17,385 nucleotides of DNA from positions 1 to 17,385 of the forward strand of contig JBGQHM010000105.1 of NCBI GenBank assembly GCA_041497995.1, in the 5' to 3' direction. Both the position numbers and the translations under genes were made by a program. This DNA comes from DATKMS01 sp041497995 (GTDB taxonomy: Bacteria > Desulfobacterota > Binatia > HRBIN30). The notes under the pieces are model-generated. The model searched no databases. It was not told where the DNA came from and saw only the letters and a list, made by a program, of their open reading frames with translations. Positions 6,402-14,719 of the stretch are shown piece after piece; positions within the stretch are counted from its first letter, which is position 1, and the number at the start of each line of letters is the position of its first letter.

Positions 6402-8240
6402 TTACGAGCCGACCGCGACCGCTGGCACGGTGAACCAGAACCGTGCCCCCTGCCCTGGCGCGCTCTCCAGTCCGATCTCGCCGCCGTGCGCTTCGACGAT
6501 CTCCTTTGAAATCGACAGGCCGATACCGGCGCCGCCTGATGCCGTGCCGGGGACGCGGAAGAACTTCTCGAAGACGCTCTGCTGGTAATCCGCTGAAATG
6601 CCGGGGCCGGTGTCCGCAACTTCGAAGCGCACGCACCCGGCCGTTGCATGCGCGCGGACCTCGACCCGGCCACCAGCAGGCGTGTGACGCAAGGCGTTGC
6701 TGAGCAGATTCGACAGCACGAGCTGGATGCGCTCGCGATCCACCGACACGTCATGCAGCCCGGGCAACACCCGCGTTTCGAGGGTGACCCGGCGTTCCTC
6801 GGCGGCGCTGCGGTGCGCGTCGACCGCGGCCTGGATCAACTCGCTCGGTGCCGTCGGCCGTTGCTGCAGCTCGACACGCCCGCCCTGAATGCGCGCCAGG
6901 TCGAGGAGCTCGTCGACCATCGACTGCAAGCGTTCGCAATCCTCGCGCGCTGTGTACAACAGGTCGGATTGCTTCTCCGTCAACGGGCCGGCAGTCTGCT
7001 CGATGCACAGATGAATGGCCATACGCAGCGACGTCAGCGGCGTGCGGAACTCATGGGCCACCGTCGCCACTAGATCGTTGCGTAGCTCGTCGACGCGGCG
7101 CAGCCGCGTCACGTCTTGGAGCAGCACCGTGGCACCGGTGACCCCGCCCTGCTCGGCGTAGACCGGTGTCGCACGCGGCAGGAGGTAGCGCTCACCGTCC
7201 GGAGACGCGATGCGCAGCGCCTCGTCGAAACCGCGGGGCACGTATGGTCCCTTGCCGCTGAGGACGTGGGCGCTCACGCGTTCGAGGACCGCACGAACCT
7301 CCGGGCTCACCGCCGCAAACGCTTCGCCGCTCGCCGACCCGACAGCGACCGCGAGCACCGTCTCGGCGGCCGTGTTCACGTTGAGCACGTCACCGTTCAC
7401 GTCGAACACGACAACCGGGTCGGGCATGCTGTCGATCGCGGACTGCGAGGCCTGCTGTGCCAGGAGGAGCTCACCGAGTGAGCTGCGGCGGTACTGGCTG
7501 AGACGCGCCGCCATGGCGTTGATGTTGCCGGCAAGCTGCGCGAGCTCGTCACTGCCCGTAATGTTGGCGCGCGTCTCGAAGTCTCCGTCACCGATCCGAT
7601 TTACCGTGCGTGTCAGCAAGGCGAGCGGCTGCAGAAAGCGGCTCGTCAGCAATGCCGATGCAATCCCTCCGATGAGCAGGGCCGCCACCGAGCCGAGCAG
7701 CATCACCGTGTTCATGCGATCCGCCTCGCGGCGGGCACGCTCGCTCTTCTGCACCATGGCATCCTGGTTCAACGCCAGGATGCTCTCGGTCGCCTGCTTC
7801 ACGGCACCAAAGGCCGGGTCGAGGTTATCGAAGAAAAACGCTCGTGTGGCCGCCGGCTCCCCGAGTTGCTGCAGGTGCTCGAAGGCAGCCTGGTACGCCG
7901 TCCACAATTGGCGGAGGCGCTGGGTGGCCTCCAGCTCGCCGGGTTCGGTGACGTTACCCTCCTGCACCCGCAACTCGCTCTCGAAGCGCTGGCGTTGCAC
8001 GACGGCACGGGCAGTCCCTTCCGTCGGACCGCTGAGGAGCAGGAGCGCCGCAGAGTCCTGCATGCGCTCGATCGCCTCCTGCATGCGCTGGATGGCGAGG
8101 ACGCTGCGGTAGTTGTCCTTGAGGATCGCATCCGAGTTGTGGCCCAGCGACGACACTGTCGCGGTGGCCAGGACACCCACCACTGCGAGCGCCACCGCAA
8201 GCGGCGCCTGGGCGAGGAGCAACTTGACCCGCAGGGTCAT
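6402..8240 (-). CDS. Membrane sensor histidine kinase of the kdp cluster
   Basis: 612 residues. TM1 (about 6-30) and TM2 (about 178-200) flank a helical periplasmic region resembling a four-helix-bundle receptor domain. A HAMP domain (201-253), a PAS domain (about 266-380), a HisKA domain with phosphoacceptor His396 (VAHEFRTPL) and a HATPase domain follow. The HATPase domain shows the N box NLLSNALRHTP (511-521), DTGPG (543-547), FEKFF (557-561) and GGAGIGLSI (569-577). All catalytic boxes are intact. Its ATG overlaps the stop of the kinase-less KdpD gene by ATGA. It is the likely kinase half of a split KdpD-type potassium sensor, but its input domain is unlike that of KdpD. No response regulator gene follows. 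Confidence 0.93.
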   Translation of the reverse strand: MTLRVKLLLAQAPLAVALAVVGVLATATVSSLGHNSDAILKDNYRSVLAIQRMQEAIERMQDSAALLLLSGPTEGTARAVVQRQRFESELRVQEGNVTEPGELEATQRLRQLWTAYQAAFEHLQQLGEPAATRAFFFDNLDPAFGAVKQATESILALNQDAMVQKSERARREADRMNTVMLLGSVAALLIGGIASALLTSRFLQPLALLTRTVNRIGDGDFETRANITGSDELAQLAGNINAMAARLSQYRRSSLGELLLAQQASQSAIDSMPDPVVVFDVNGDVLNVNTAAETVLAVAVGSASGEAFAAVSPEVRAVLERVSAHVLSGKGPYVPRGFDEALRIASPDGERYLLPRATPVYAEQGGVTGATVLLQDVTRLRRVDELRNDLVATVAHEFRTPLTSLRMAIHLCIEQTAGPLTEKQSDLLYTAREDCERLQSMVDELLDLARIQGGRVELQQRPTAPSELIQAAVDAHRSAAEERRVTLETRVLPGLHDVSVDRERIQLVLSNLLSNALRHTPAGGRVEVRAHATAGCVRFEVADTGPGISADYQQSVFEKFFRVPGTASGGAGIGLSISKEIVEAHGGEIGLESAPGQGARFWFTVPAVAVGS

Positions 8241-9403
8241 GCGCCGTCCTCGTCGTCATGCGCAACGATGTGCAGATCGAAATCGGCGGCTTCGCTCACC
8301 ATGCGTGCGACGAACGAACGTCCGAGGATCTGCTGCCACCATGGACGATGCGAGCGCCCAATCATAATGTGCCCGACACCATGGGACCGTGCATAGTTGA
8401 GCAGCGCGGTCACCGGATCCGCACCCTGCAAACGTACGACGACCGCACCAAGCTCGCGCGCCTGCTCTATGTTCGCCAGCAGGTGCCGCTGCGCCTCGGC
8501 ATCGATGCGGGTCGGTGCCTCGGCCGGCGTTTCAACGTACGCTACGTACCAATCAGTGTTCAGTCGGCCGGCCATGCGTGAGCCGCGCCGCAGGAGCGTC
8601 GCCGCGCGCGGCGAAAATGACGAGATGCACACCATCAACCGACCACTCGCGGCGCCGACGCGCGGCGTCTGACCGGCCTGCTGCGTTGGGTTCGTCCGGT
8701 CGAGGCTCTCCGCCACCTCGCGCAGCGCCAGCTCACGCAAGGTCGCGAGATTCCCCTCCTTGAAGAAGTGCGACAGCGCCCACTCGACCTTTTCCTTGTC
8801 GTAGATCTTGCCGGCACGCAGCCGATCGAGCAGGTCCTCCGCCGCCAGGTCGAGGTTCACGATCTGATCCGCCTGTTTGAGAAAACTATCTGGGACCGTC
8901 TCGCGGATGACCACGCCCGTGGCACGCTCGACGATGTCCTTCAAGCTCTCCAGGTGCTGCACGTTGAACGCACAGATGACGTTGATGCCGGCGGCCAGAA
9001 TGTCGAGCACGTCCTGATAGCGCTTCCGGTTGGGAGCATCCGGCGCATTGGTATGTGCCACCTCGTCGACCAGCGCGACTCGCGGTTGGCGGGCGATGAC
9101 CGCGTCCGGGTCCATCTCCTCGACCACCAGTCCGCGGTATTCGACCTGTCGCCGCGGCACGTATTCGAGTCCATCCATGAGCGCCGCGGTTTCCGCACGG
9201 CCGTGCGTCTCGATGAACCCCAGCACCACGTCGACCCCGCGCCGCCTGAGCGCATGGGCCTCTTCCAGCATCCGATAGGTCTTGCCCACACCGGCGGCAA
9301 AGCCGATGTAGACCTTAAGACGGCCGCGCTTCGCACGTTCGACTAGCTCGAGAAAGTCTTCGGGACGTGGCCGTGTCGCAACCATGCGCAGCGCTGAGGG
9401 CAC
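8237..9403 (-). CDS. kdpD: Kinase-less KdpD: KdpD sensor domain plus universal stress (USP) domain
   Basis: 388 residues. The KdpD N-terminal domain has Walker A GFAAGVGKT (34-42), Walker B-like LVDEVAHTNAPD (111-122), FNVQHLES (146-153) and IYDKEKVEWAL. A USP domain follows (about 254-384), ending VGHIMIGRSHRPWW and DLHIVAHDD. Canonical KdpD (about 890 residues) continues into four TM helices, a GAF domain and a kinase. Here the protein stops after the USP domain and a different kinase is encoded next with a 4-nt overlap. The N-terminal ATP site and USP domain of KdpD are known to modulate the kinase and bind signals (c-di-AMP in some Firmicutes). The start is GTG 9403 with GAGAGGGGA ahead; ATG 9385 is an alternative. 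Confidence 0.88.
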   Translation of the reverse strand: MPSALRMVATRPRPEDFLELVERAKRGRLKVYIGFAAGVGKTYRMLEEAHALRRRGVDVVLGFIETHGRAETAALMDGLEYVPRRQVEYRGLVVEEMDPDAVIARQPRVALVDEVAHTNAPDAPNRKRYQDVLDILAAGINVICAFNVQHLESLKDIVERATGVVIRETVPDSFLKQADQIVNLDLAAEDLLDRLRAGKIYDKEKVEWALSHFFKEGNLATLRELALREVAESLDRTNPTQQAGQTPRVGAASGRLMVCISSFSPRAATLLRRGSRMAGRLNTDWYVAYVETPAEAPTRIDAEAQRHLLANIEQARELGAVVVRLQGADPVTALLNYARSHGVGHIMIGRSHRPWWQQILGRSFVARMVSEAADFDLHIVAHDDEDGA

Positions 9404-9410
9404 TCCCCTC

Positions 9411-10013
9411 TCAACGCTCGGCGTGCTGCTCCGGACGGCCGAAGCGGCGGTCGAGCGCCAGGTTGAGCAGCAGGACGTTGACGCGCGCTTCGCCGAGCAC
9501 TCCTAACTCCCTGCCTTCGCTTTCTGCCTCGACAATCTGCCGCACGCGCTCCGGTGCCACCCCGCGGGTGTGCGCGACGCGCGGGACCTGCCACAGCGCG
9601 GCGCGCGGCGACAGGTGCGGATCGAGACCGCTGGCCGACGCCGTAACGAGCTCGATGGGCACCGGCCCCTTCGCATCGGGGTTGGCTTCGGTGAGGCGCG
9701 CAAGGTCGGTGGCGATGCGGTCGCGCAGCTTCTGCGAGGTCGCACCCAAGTTCGAGCCGCCCGACGCCGTTGGGTCGTAGCCTCTCTCACCCGCCGCAGA
9801 TGGCCGTGGCCAGAAGTACGCGGGCTGCTCGAAGTTCTGGCCGATCAATGACGAGCCGACGATCTGGCCGCGCTCGTCCTTGACCAAGCTGCCGTTCGCG
9901 CGCCCGGAGAACAGGGATTGGGCCACGCCGGTCATCACGAGCGGATAGGCCAAGCCGGTGATTGCCAGCGTCACGATGGTGGTGCGAATCGCAATGAGCG
10001 TCGCGTTCAACAT
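9411..10013 (-). CDS. kdpC: Potassium-transporting ATPase subunit C
   Basis: 200 residues, the usual length for KdpC. One N-terminal TM segment (about 8-32, TIVTLAITGLAYPLVMTGV) is followed by an extracytoplasmic domain. Conserved blocks are SLIGQNFEQPAYFWPRPSAA (55-74), YDPTASGGSNLGATS, and SGLDPHLSPRAALWQVPRVA (128-147). KdpC binds KdpA and KdpB and is needed for high-affinity K+ uptake. It begins 7 nt after the kdpB stop and ends 7 nt before the KdpD-like gene. The start at 10013 was set by the family N-terminus; a longer in-frame extension upstream is only a shadow of kdpB. Confidence 0.97.
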   Translation of the reverse strand: MLNATLIAIRTTIVTLAITGLAYPLVMTGVAQSLFSGRANGSLVKDERGQIVGSSLIGQNFEQPAYFWPRPSAAGERGYDPTASGGSNLGATSQKLRDRIATDLARLTEANPDAKGPVPIELVTASASGLDPHLSPRAALWQVPRVAHTRGVAPERVRQIVEAESEGRELGVLGEARVNVLLLNLALDRRFGRPEQHAER

Positions 10014-10020
10014 GGGACAC

Positions 10021-12072
10021 CTACACCAATCCAATGGCCGCCAGGGCCATGTCAATGATCTTGATACCGACGAAGGGGGCGATGACGCCGCCCACACCGT
10101 AGATGAGCAGCGAGCGGCGCAGCAACGCCGCCGCGCCCAGCGGCCGATACTGCACGCCGCGCAACGCCAGCGGGATGAGCACGACGATGATGATCGCATT
10201 GAAGATGACCGCCGACAGGATCGCGCTGAGTGGCGACGCCAGGCCCATGATGTTGAGCGGAGCGATCTCTGGGAACACGACCATGAACATCGCCGGCAGG
10301 ATGGCGAAGTACTTGGCAACGTCGTTGGCAATCGAAAAGGTCGTCAGGCACCCGCGGGTCATCAGCAACTGCTTCCCGACCTCCACGACCTCGAGCAGCT
10401 TCGTCGGGTTCGAGTCGAGGTCAACCATGTTGCCGGCTTCCTTCGCCGCCTGCGTGCCGGTGTTCATGGCCACGCCCACGTCCGCCTGAGCCAGCGCGGG
10501 CGCATCGTTGGTTCCGTCACCGGTCATGGCGACCAGTTTGCCCTTCGCCTGCTCTGTCTTGATGAGTTGCATCTTGGCTTCCGGTGTCGCTTCAGCGAGA
10601 AAGTCGTCGACGCCGGCCTCGCGCGCGATCGCCGCGGCGGTGCGCGGGTTGTCGCCGGTGATCATCACGGTACGAATACCCATCGCACGAAAGCGATCGA
10701 AGCGCTCCTTGATGCCCCCCTTCACCATGTCCTTGAGGTGAATGATACCGAGAATGCGGTTGCCGTCGCAGACCGCGAGCGGCGTGCCGCCGGTGTCCGA
10801 GATGCTGTGGACGACGGCGTCCAGACCGCTCGGCACCTGCCCGCCGAGCGCCTCTACGTGCGCCTTGATGGCGTCGACGGCACCCTTACGAATCTGCCGG
10901 CCATCCAGATCGCAGCCGCTCATGCGGGTATGTGCGCTGAAGGCAATGAAATGTGCGCCGATCTCCTGCACGTCGCGGCCGCGCAGTTGATATTGCTCCT
11001 TCACCAAGACCACGATCGAACGGCCTTCGGGCGTCTCGTCAGCGAGACTGGCGAGCTGCGCCGCATCCGCGAGCTCCTCCGGGCGCACCGAACCGACCGG
11101 GATCAGCTCGGCAGCCATGCGGTTCCCCAGCGTGATCGTACCGGTCTTGTCGAGTAGGAGTGTATCGACGTCGCCGGCCGCTTCCACCGCGCGTCCACTC
11201 ATGGCGAGCACGTTCTTGCGCAGCAAGCGATCCATGCCGGCGATACCGATGGCCGAAAGCAGACCGCCGATCGTCGTTGGAATCAGACACACCAACAACG
11301 CGACGATCACCGTCGCGGACAGGTGGATGCTCGAATACGCGGCCAGGGGCACGAGGGTGACGCACGCGATCAGAAAAACGATCGTCAGACCCACGAGGAG
11401 AATGTGCAGGGCAATCTCGTTTGGTGTCTTCTGCCGCGTCGCCCCTTCCACCAATGCGATCATGCGGTCGAGGAAGGAGTGGCCGGCTTCGGCCGTGATG
11501 CGCACGACGATACGGTCGGACAGCACCTTCGTACCGCCTGTGACTGCGGAGCGATCACCGCCGCTTTCGCGGATCACGGGCGCCGACTCGCCGGTGATCG
11601 CGGACTCATCGACTGATGCGATCCCTTCCACGACATCGCCGTCTCCGGGGATGAGCTCGCCGGCCTCGACGACGACCTTGTCGCCCTTCTTGAGCGCCGA
11701 GGCGGGTACCGCTTCTTCACGGCCATTGACCAAGCGGCGTGCCGTCGTTTCCTTGCGCATCTTGCGCAGCGTGTCGGCTTGCGCCTTGCCACGCCCTTCG
11801 GCAACCGCCTCCGCGAAATTGGCGAACAGCACGGTGAACCACAGCCACACGCTGACACCGAGCGTGAACCAGGCAGGCGCGGCATCCGGCGGCGGTGCGA
11901 AGAAGTCGCGGAGCCACAGCACGCTGGTCAGGACGCTCCCCACCTCGACGACGAACATCACTGGGTTCTTCGCAACGTGCTGCGGCGCCAGCTTGCGCAC
12001 GCTCTCCATCGCGGCTGGGCCCAGGATCTCGCGATCGAAGAGGGACAGTTCTCGAGTCGTCTTTCGTGCCAT
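10021..12072 (-). CDS. kdpB: Potassium-transporting ATPase ATP-binding subunit B
   Basis: 683 residues, full length for this P-type ATPase. Visible motifs are the actuator TGES at 160-163, PTTIGG in the membrane (265-270), the phosphorylation motif DKTGT with Asp308, TGDN at 472-475 and the hinge GDGTNDAPA at 518-526. Ser163, the site of inhibitory phosphorylation known in E. coli (numbered 162 there), is present. It hydrolyses ATP to drive K+ uptake by the KdpFABC complex in the inner membrane. The start ATG at 12072 has AGAGGAT about 9 nt ahead. It is separated from kdpA by 94 nt, far more than the other kdp junctions. Confidence 0.98.
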   Translation of the reverse strand: MARKTTRELSLFDREILGPAAMESVRKLAPQHVAKNPVMFVVEVGSVLTSVLWLRDFFAPPPDAAPAWFTLGVSVWLWFTVLFANFAEAVAEGRGKAQADTLRKMRKETTARRLVNGREEAVPASALKKGDKVVVEAGELIPGDGDVVEGIASVDESAITGESAPVIRESGGDRSAVTGGTKVLSDRIVVRITAEAGHSFLDRMIALVEGATRQKTPNEIALHILLVGLTIVFLIACVTLVPLAAYSSIHLSATVIVALLVCLIPTTIGGLLSAIGIAGMDRLLRKNVLAMSGRAVEAAGDVDTLLLDKTGTITLGNRMAAELIPVGSVRPEELADAAQLASLADETPEGRSIVVLVKEQYQLRGRDVQEIGAHFIAFSAHTRMSGCDLDGRQIRKGAVDAIKAHVEALGGQVPSGLDAVVHSISDTGGTPLAVCDGNRILGIIHLKDMVKGGIKERFDRFRAMGIRTVMITGDNPRTAAAIAREAGVDDFLAEATPEAKMQLIKTEQAKGKLVAMTGDGTNDAPALAQADVGVAMNTGTQAAKEAGNMVDLDSNPTKLLEVVEVGKQLLMTRGCLTTFSIANDVAKYFAILPAMFMVVFPEIAPLNIMGLASPLSAILSAVIFNAIIIVVLIPLALRGVQYRPLGAAALLRRSLLIYGVGGVIAPFVGIKIIDMALAAIGLV

Positions 12073-12166
12073 GATGTTCGATCCTCTTTGCTAGGGCCTG
12101 CGGCCAGCGTCCTTTCTATGGCCCGCTCCCCGATGGGTCGCTCCGGGCTGCAAGTCCCACAGGCTG
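12073..12166 (-). other. kdpA-kdpB spacer with small hairpins
   Basis: A 94-nt gap inside an otherwise tight operon. Read on the minus strand it has a GGCC-GCA-GGCC hairpin and a longer GGCCA/TGGCC pair before the kdpB ribosome site. No credible ORF is present; the longest GTG-started frame is 14 codons. It could tune kdpB translation or be an mRNA processing site. Confidence 0.3.
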
Positions 12167-13888
12167 CTAGTAGAACTTTCCACTCTGCGCCAGGAAGTGC
12201 TCGACAATCGGCCCCAGCGACAACGCCGGGAAGAACGTGAGCGCTCCAACGATGACCACCACGCCTACGAGAAGCCCCACGTACAGTCCGCCGTCGGTCG
12301 GAAACGTGCCCAGTGACGCCGGCACGACCTTCTTGCCAACCAGTGAGCCGGCGATAGCGAGCGCGGGGATGATCATCAGGAAGCGCCCGGCCAGCATCGC
12401 GATCGCCATCGACACGTTCCACCACGGCGTGTTGGCGTTCAGGCCAGCGAAGGCGGAGCCGTTGTTCCCGCCGGCGCTGCTGTAAGCGTACAGGAGCTCA
12501 GTCAACCCATGCGGCCCGGAGTTGTTCAACGATGGCGTCGCATACGAGGCCACGGCTGACCAGCCGCTGAATCCGAGGATGATCAGCGGGAAGATCAGGA
12601 TGTAGAACATGGCGAACTTGATCTCGCGCGACTCAATCTTCTTGCCGAGGTACTCGGGCGTGCGCCCGACCATCAGCCCGGCAATGAAGACCGCGAGCAA
12701 CGCAAACACGAGCATGCCATACAGGCCGGCACCGACGCCGCCGAAGATCACCTCGCCGAGCTCGATGTTCACCAGTGGCACCAAGCCGCCCAACGGCGTG
12801 AAGCTGTCGTGCATCGAGTTCACGGCGCCGCACGACGCGTCCGTGGTGGCGGTGGCGAACAGCGTCGAGTTGGCAATTCCGAAGCGCACCTCTTTGCCTT
12901 CCATGTTGCCGCCGCTCTGGTCGATGGCGAGGCCGTTGGCCACCGGATTGCCCCGCGACTCGGCGTAGTAGGCAACACTCACGCCGACCAGAAACAGCAC
13001 AGCCATGGCGGCGAAGATCGTCCATCCCTGCTTCTGATCGCGCGCCATACGGCCGAATGTGTAGGTGAGCCCCGCCGGGATGACGAAGATCAAAGCCATG
13101 GCGATGAAGTTCGTGAGCGGCGTCGGGTTCTCGAACGGGTGCGAGCTGTTGGCGTTGAAGAAGCCGCCGCCGTTGGTGCCCAGCTGCTTGATGACCTCCT
13201 GCGAAGCCACCGGCCCCATCGCCAACACCTGCTTGACGCCTTCGACTGTGGTCACCTCAAGGTACGGGGCGAAGTTCTGGATGAGGCCCAGGGCCACGAG
13301 GAGCAGCCCGAGCGGGATGCAGATGGGCAGGAGGACGTAGATGATGCCGCGCATCAGATCGACCCAGAAGTTTCCGATCGTGCGCGGATCGTCGGGCCGC
13401 AACTGACGCGTGAGGCCGCGCGCCAGCGCTACCGCGATGGCAATGCCCGCCGCGGCCGACGTGAAGTTGTGCCAGGCAAGGCCGGCCATCTGCGTGAGAT
13501 AGCTCATCGTCGACTCGCCGGAGTACGCTTGCCAGTTGGTGTTGGTGGTGAAGCTGGCCGCGGTGTTGAAGGCCAAATCGGCCGGCACCGCCGGGAACCC
13601 CTGCGGGTTCAGAGGCAGCACGCCTTGTAAGCGCTCGAAGGCGTAGGTGACGAGCACCCCCAACGCGCTGAACAGCAGCAGCGCCAGCGCATATGCCTGC
13701 CAGCCCTGCTCCCGTTTCGCGTCGACACCGCACAGGCGGTAGCAGGCACGCTCCATCGGCCCGAGGACACGCGGCAGCGGCTGCCTGTCGCCTTCGAAGA
13801 CGTTGAACATGTACGCGCCGAGCGGCTTGGTCAGCGCCAGGATCACGGCGCTGTACAGGAAAATCTGAAACCAACCATTGGCAGACAT
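12167..13888 (-). CDS. kdpA: Potassium-transporting ATPase potassium-binding subunit A
   Basis: 573 residues, a polytopic superfamily-of-K+-transporters protein with the four pore loops. P1 is TNTNWQAYSGE (about 114-124), P2 is TNGGGFFNANSSHPFENPT, P3 is ATTDASCGAVNSMHDSFTP and P4 is GGNNGSAFAGL. These form the K+ selectivity filter of the Kdp pump. The N-terminus MSANGWFQIFLYSAVILALTK and the C-terminus ending LAQSGKFY are both family-like, so the gene is intact. It starts 9 nt after kdpF with a GAGGCG ribosome site. Confidence 0.98.
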   Translation of the reverse strand: MSANGWFQIFLYSAVILALTKPLGAYMFNVFEGDRQPLPRVLGPMERACYRLCGVDAKREQGWQAYALALLLFSALGVLVTYAFERLQGVLPLNPQGFPAVPADLAFNTAASFTTNTNWQAYSGESTMSYLTQMAGLAWHNFTSAAAGIAIAVALARGLTRQLRPDDPRTIGNFWVDLMRGIIYVLLPICIPLGLLLVALGLIQNFAPYLEVTTVEGVKQVLAMGPVASQEVIKQLGTNGGGFFNANSSHPFENPTPLTNFIAMALIFVIPAGLTYTFGRMARDQKQGWTIFAAMAVLFLVGVSVAYYAESRGNPVANGLAIDQSGGNMEGKEVRFGIANSTLFATATTDASCGAVNSMHDSFTPLGGLVPLVNIELGEVIFGGVGAGLYGMLVFALLAVFIAGLMVGRTPEYLGKKIESREIKFAMFYILIFPLIILGFSGWSAVASYATPSLNNSGPHGLTELLYAYSSAGGNNGSAFAGLNANTPWWNVSMAIAMLAGRFLMIIPALAIAGSLVGKKVVPASLGTFPTDGGLYVGLLVGVVVIVGALTFFPALSLGPIVEHFLAQSGKFY

Positions 13889-13897
13889 GGGCGCGCC

Positions 13898-13987
13898 TCA
13901 GAACCGCTCCGGACGAATGAGCGCGTACAGCAGATAGATCGTCAGCAGCACCGCGAGCGCTGCGCCCACGGCATATTCAAGATCCAT
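13898..13987 (-). CDS. kdpF: Potassium-transporting ATPase small subunit F
   Basis: 29 residues, one TM helix: it starts MDLEYAVGAALAVLL and ends YALIRPERF, the typical KdpF layout (short acidic N-terminus, helix, then a LI(R/K)PE(R/K)F end). KdpF is a lipid-like stabiliser of the KdpABC complex. It lies 9 nt before kdpA and 17 nt after a second tiny membrane ORF, with GGGGGT ahead of the ATG. Confidence 0.93.
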   Translation of the reverse strand: MDLEYAVGAALAVLLTIYLLYALIRPERF

Positions 13988-14004
13988 GGTTGACCCCCGT
14001 AAAG

Positions 14005-14088
14005 TTACACGCGCTCGCAGCCGCGCACATAGGCCCAGGCAAGCGCGAAGAATCCGACAGTCACCGTCACAAACAAGAGGTCGAGCAT
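14005..14088 (-). CDS. Small membrane peptide leading the kdp operon
   Basis: 27 residues with one TM helix: MLDLLFVTVTVGFFALAW, then AYVRGCERV and a TAA stop. A strong AGGAG lies 7 nt ahead of the ATG, better than that of any other gene in the operon, which argues for real translation. The pattern of a hydrophobic helix followed by WAYVRxCxR(V/L) is one I associate with unnamed peptides found ahead of kdpF in other bacteria, though I cannot verify this here. It may be an additional KdpF-like stabiliser or a translational leader. It is too short for standard gene calling. Confidence 0.72.
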   Translation of the reverse strand: MLDLLFVTVTVGFFALAWAYVRGCERV

Positions 14089-14442
14089 CGTTGTCTCCTT
14101 GGAGGCTGTTTCAGCAAGCATCGGTCCATGACGCACTTGCGGTCAGCCCCTCCTTAGATGGCAGTTTGCCTCCCGCGGGTGGGAGGCAAGGGGTAACCTC
14201 GTTGCAGAGTGCGGGAAGCAGCGCTCGCCGGGACCGCACGATGCAACCGACCGTGACCGCCGCCACTGGGCGGGTCAGCTCAGTGACGCCGGACCCGTTC
14301 GCCTGCAACTTGCAAGGCTCGGTGCACCGCGGCGCAGTAATCTGCAAGGCGCACCAGGCCATGCGACCGGTTCATCCGGGCTCGCAGCACGCTTCCAACG
14401 ACGGCACAGGCGTCGCATAGGCCCAGGTCAGGAGATTCAGCC
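14089..14442. promoter_or_regulatory. Divergent control region of the kdp operon
   Basis: 354 nt without a supported gene, between the kdp operon (-) and a small plus-strand ORF. It contains the REP-like palindrome described separately. I found no convincing -35/-10 pair for kdp; the best -10 candidate on the minus strand is TAAGGA near 14155. I could not recognise a c-di-AMP riboswitch, although such switches control kdp in some bacteria. An 83-codon minus-strand frame at 14111-14362 looks like translated repeat, not a protein. Confidence 0.35.
14147..14193. repeat. REP-like palindrome upstream of kdp
   Basis: TTGCCTCCC (14166-14174) and GGGAGGCAA (14181-14189) form a perfect 9-bp stem with loop GCGGGT. 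Outer CCCC (14147-14150) and GGGG (14190-14193) can pair around an interior bulge. The form (CCCTCC...CTCCCGCGGGNGGGAGG) resembles dispersed REP-type palindromes common in GC-rich proteobacteria. There is no T-run, so it is not a classical terminator. Confidence 0.5.
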
Positions 14443-14631
14443 ATGGCAGCCCTGATGATGTATGCAGCGCTGTTGGTAGCCTACGGTCTCAGCGTCCGGT
14501 CACTCCTGCGCCAATCGCACCACGGCCCACTCGGGGACATCGCCACGAGGCAGCCCCACACCGCCGCTTCCCGCAACAGCACCACGGAACGATCCCAACC
14601 TCGCCGTGGATCGCGCCCCGCGGCAGCGTGA
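14443..14631 (+). CDS. Hypothetical small membrane protein
   Basis: A 62-codon ORF with a hydrophobic N-terminus (MAALMMYAALLVAYGLSV) followed by a polar tail rich in S, R, T, P and H. GGAG lies 8 nt ahead of the ATG, a good ribosome site. The tail has low complexity and resembles non-coding GC-rich translation, so only the first third is persuasive. No family was recognised. It is transcribed away from kdp. Confidence 0.4.
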   Translation: MAALMMYAALLVAYGLSVRSLLRQSHHGPLGDIATRQPHTAASRNSTTERSQPRRGSRPAAA

Positions 14632-14682
14632 GTCGCTGGCCGTCCCCTCCTACTCCCGCGGCTCGTGATGTCGCGTTCCCTC

Positions 14683-14710
14683 TTGCCTGCTGTGGTCGTA
14701 CCGCTAGGAT
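14683..14710 (+). promoter_or_regulatory. Sigma-70-like promoter for the PGPGW gene
   Basis: TTGCCT (14683-14688) and TAGGAT (14705-14710) with a 16-nt spacer. The -10 ends only 9 nt ahead of an ATG at 14720, so transcription would start at or next to that ATG. Confidence 0.5.
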
Positions 14711-14719
14711 CGACCGGGC

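Noticed and set aside
9958..11157. 399-codon plus-strand ORF and other long plus-strand frames across 9.9-13.6 kb
   Set aside because: These are antisense shadows of kdpB and kdpA, with low-complexity His/Arg/Asp-rich translations.
14089..14200. c-di-AMP (ydaO-type) riboswitch ahead of kdp
   Set aside because: I looked for the conserved ydaO blocks by eye and did not find them; a covariance search would be needed to exclude it.
14111..14362. 83-codon minus-strand ORF upstream of kdp
   Set aside because: It crosses the REP-like palindrome, lacks a ribosome site and has no recognisable domain; it is better explained as GC-rich open frame.
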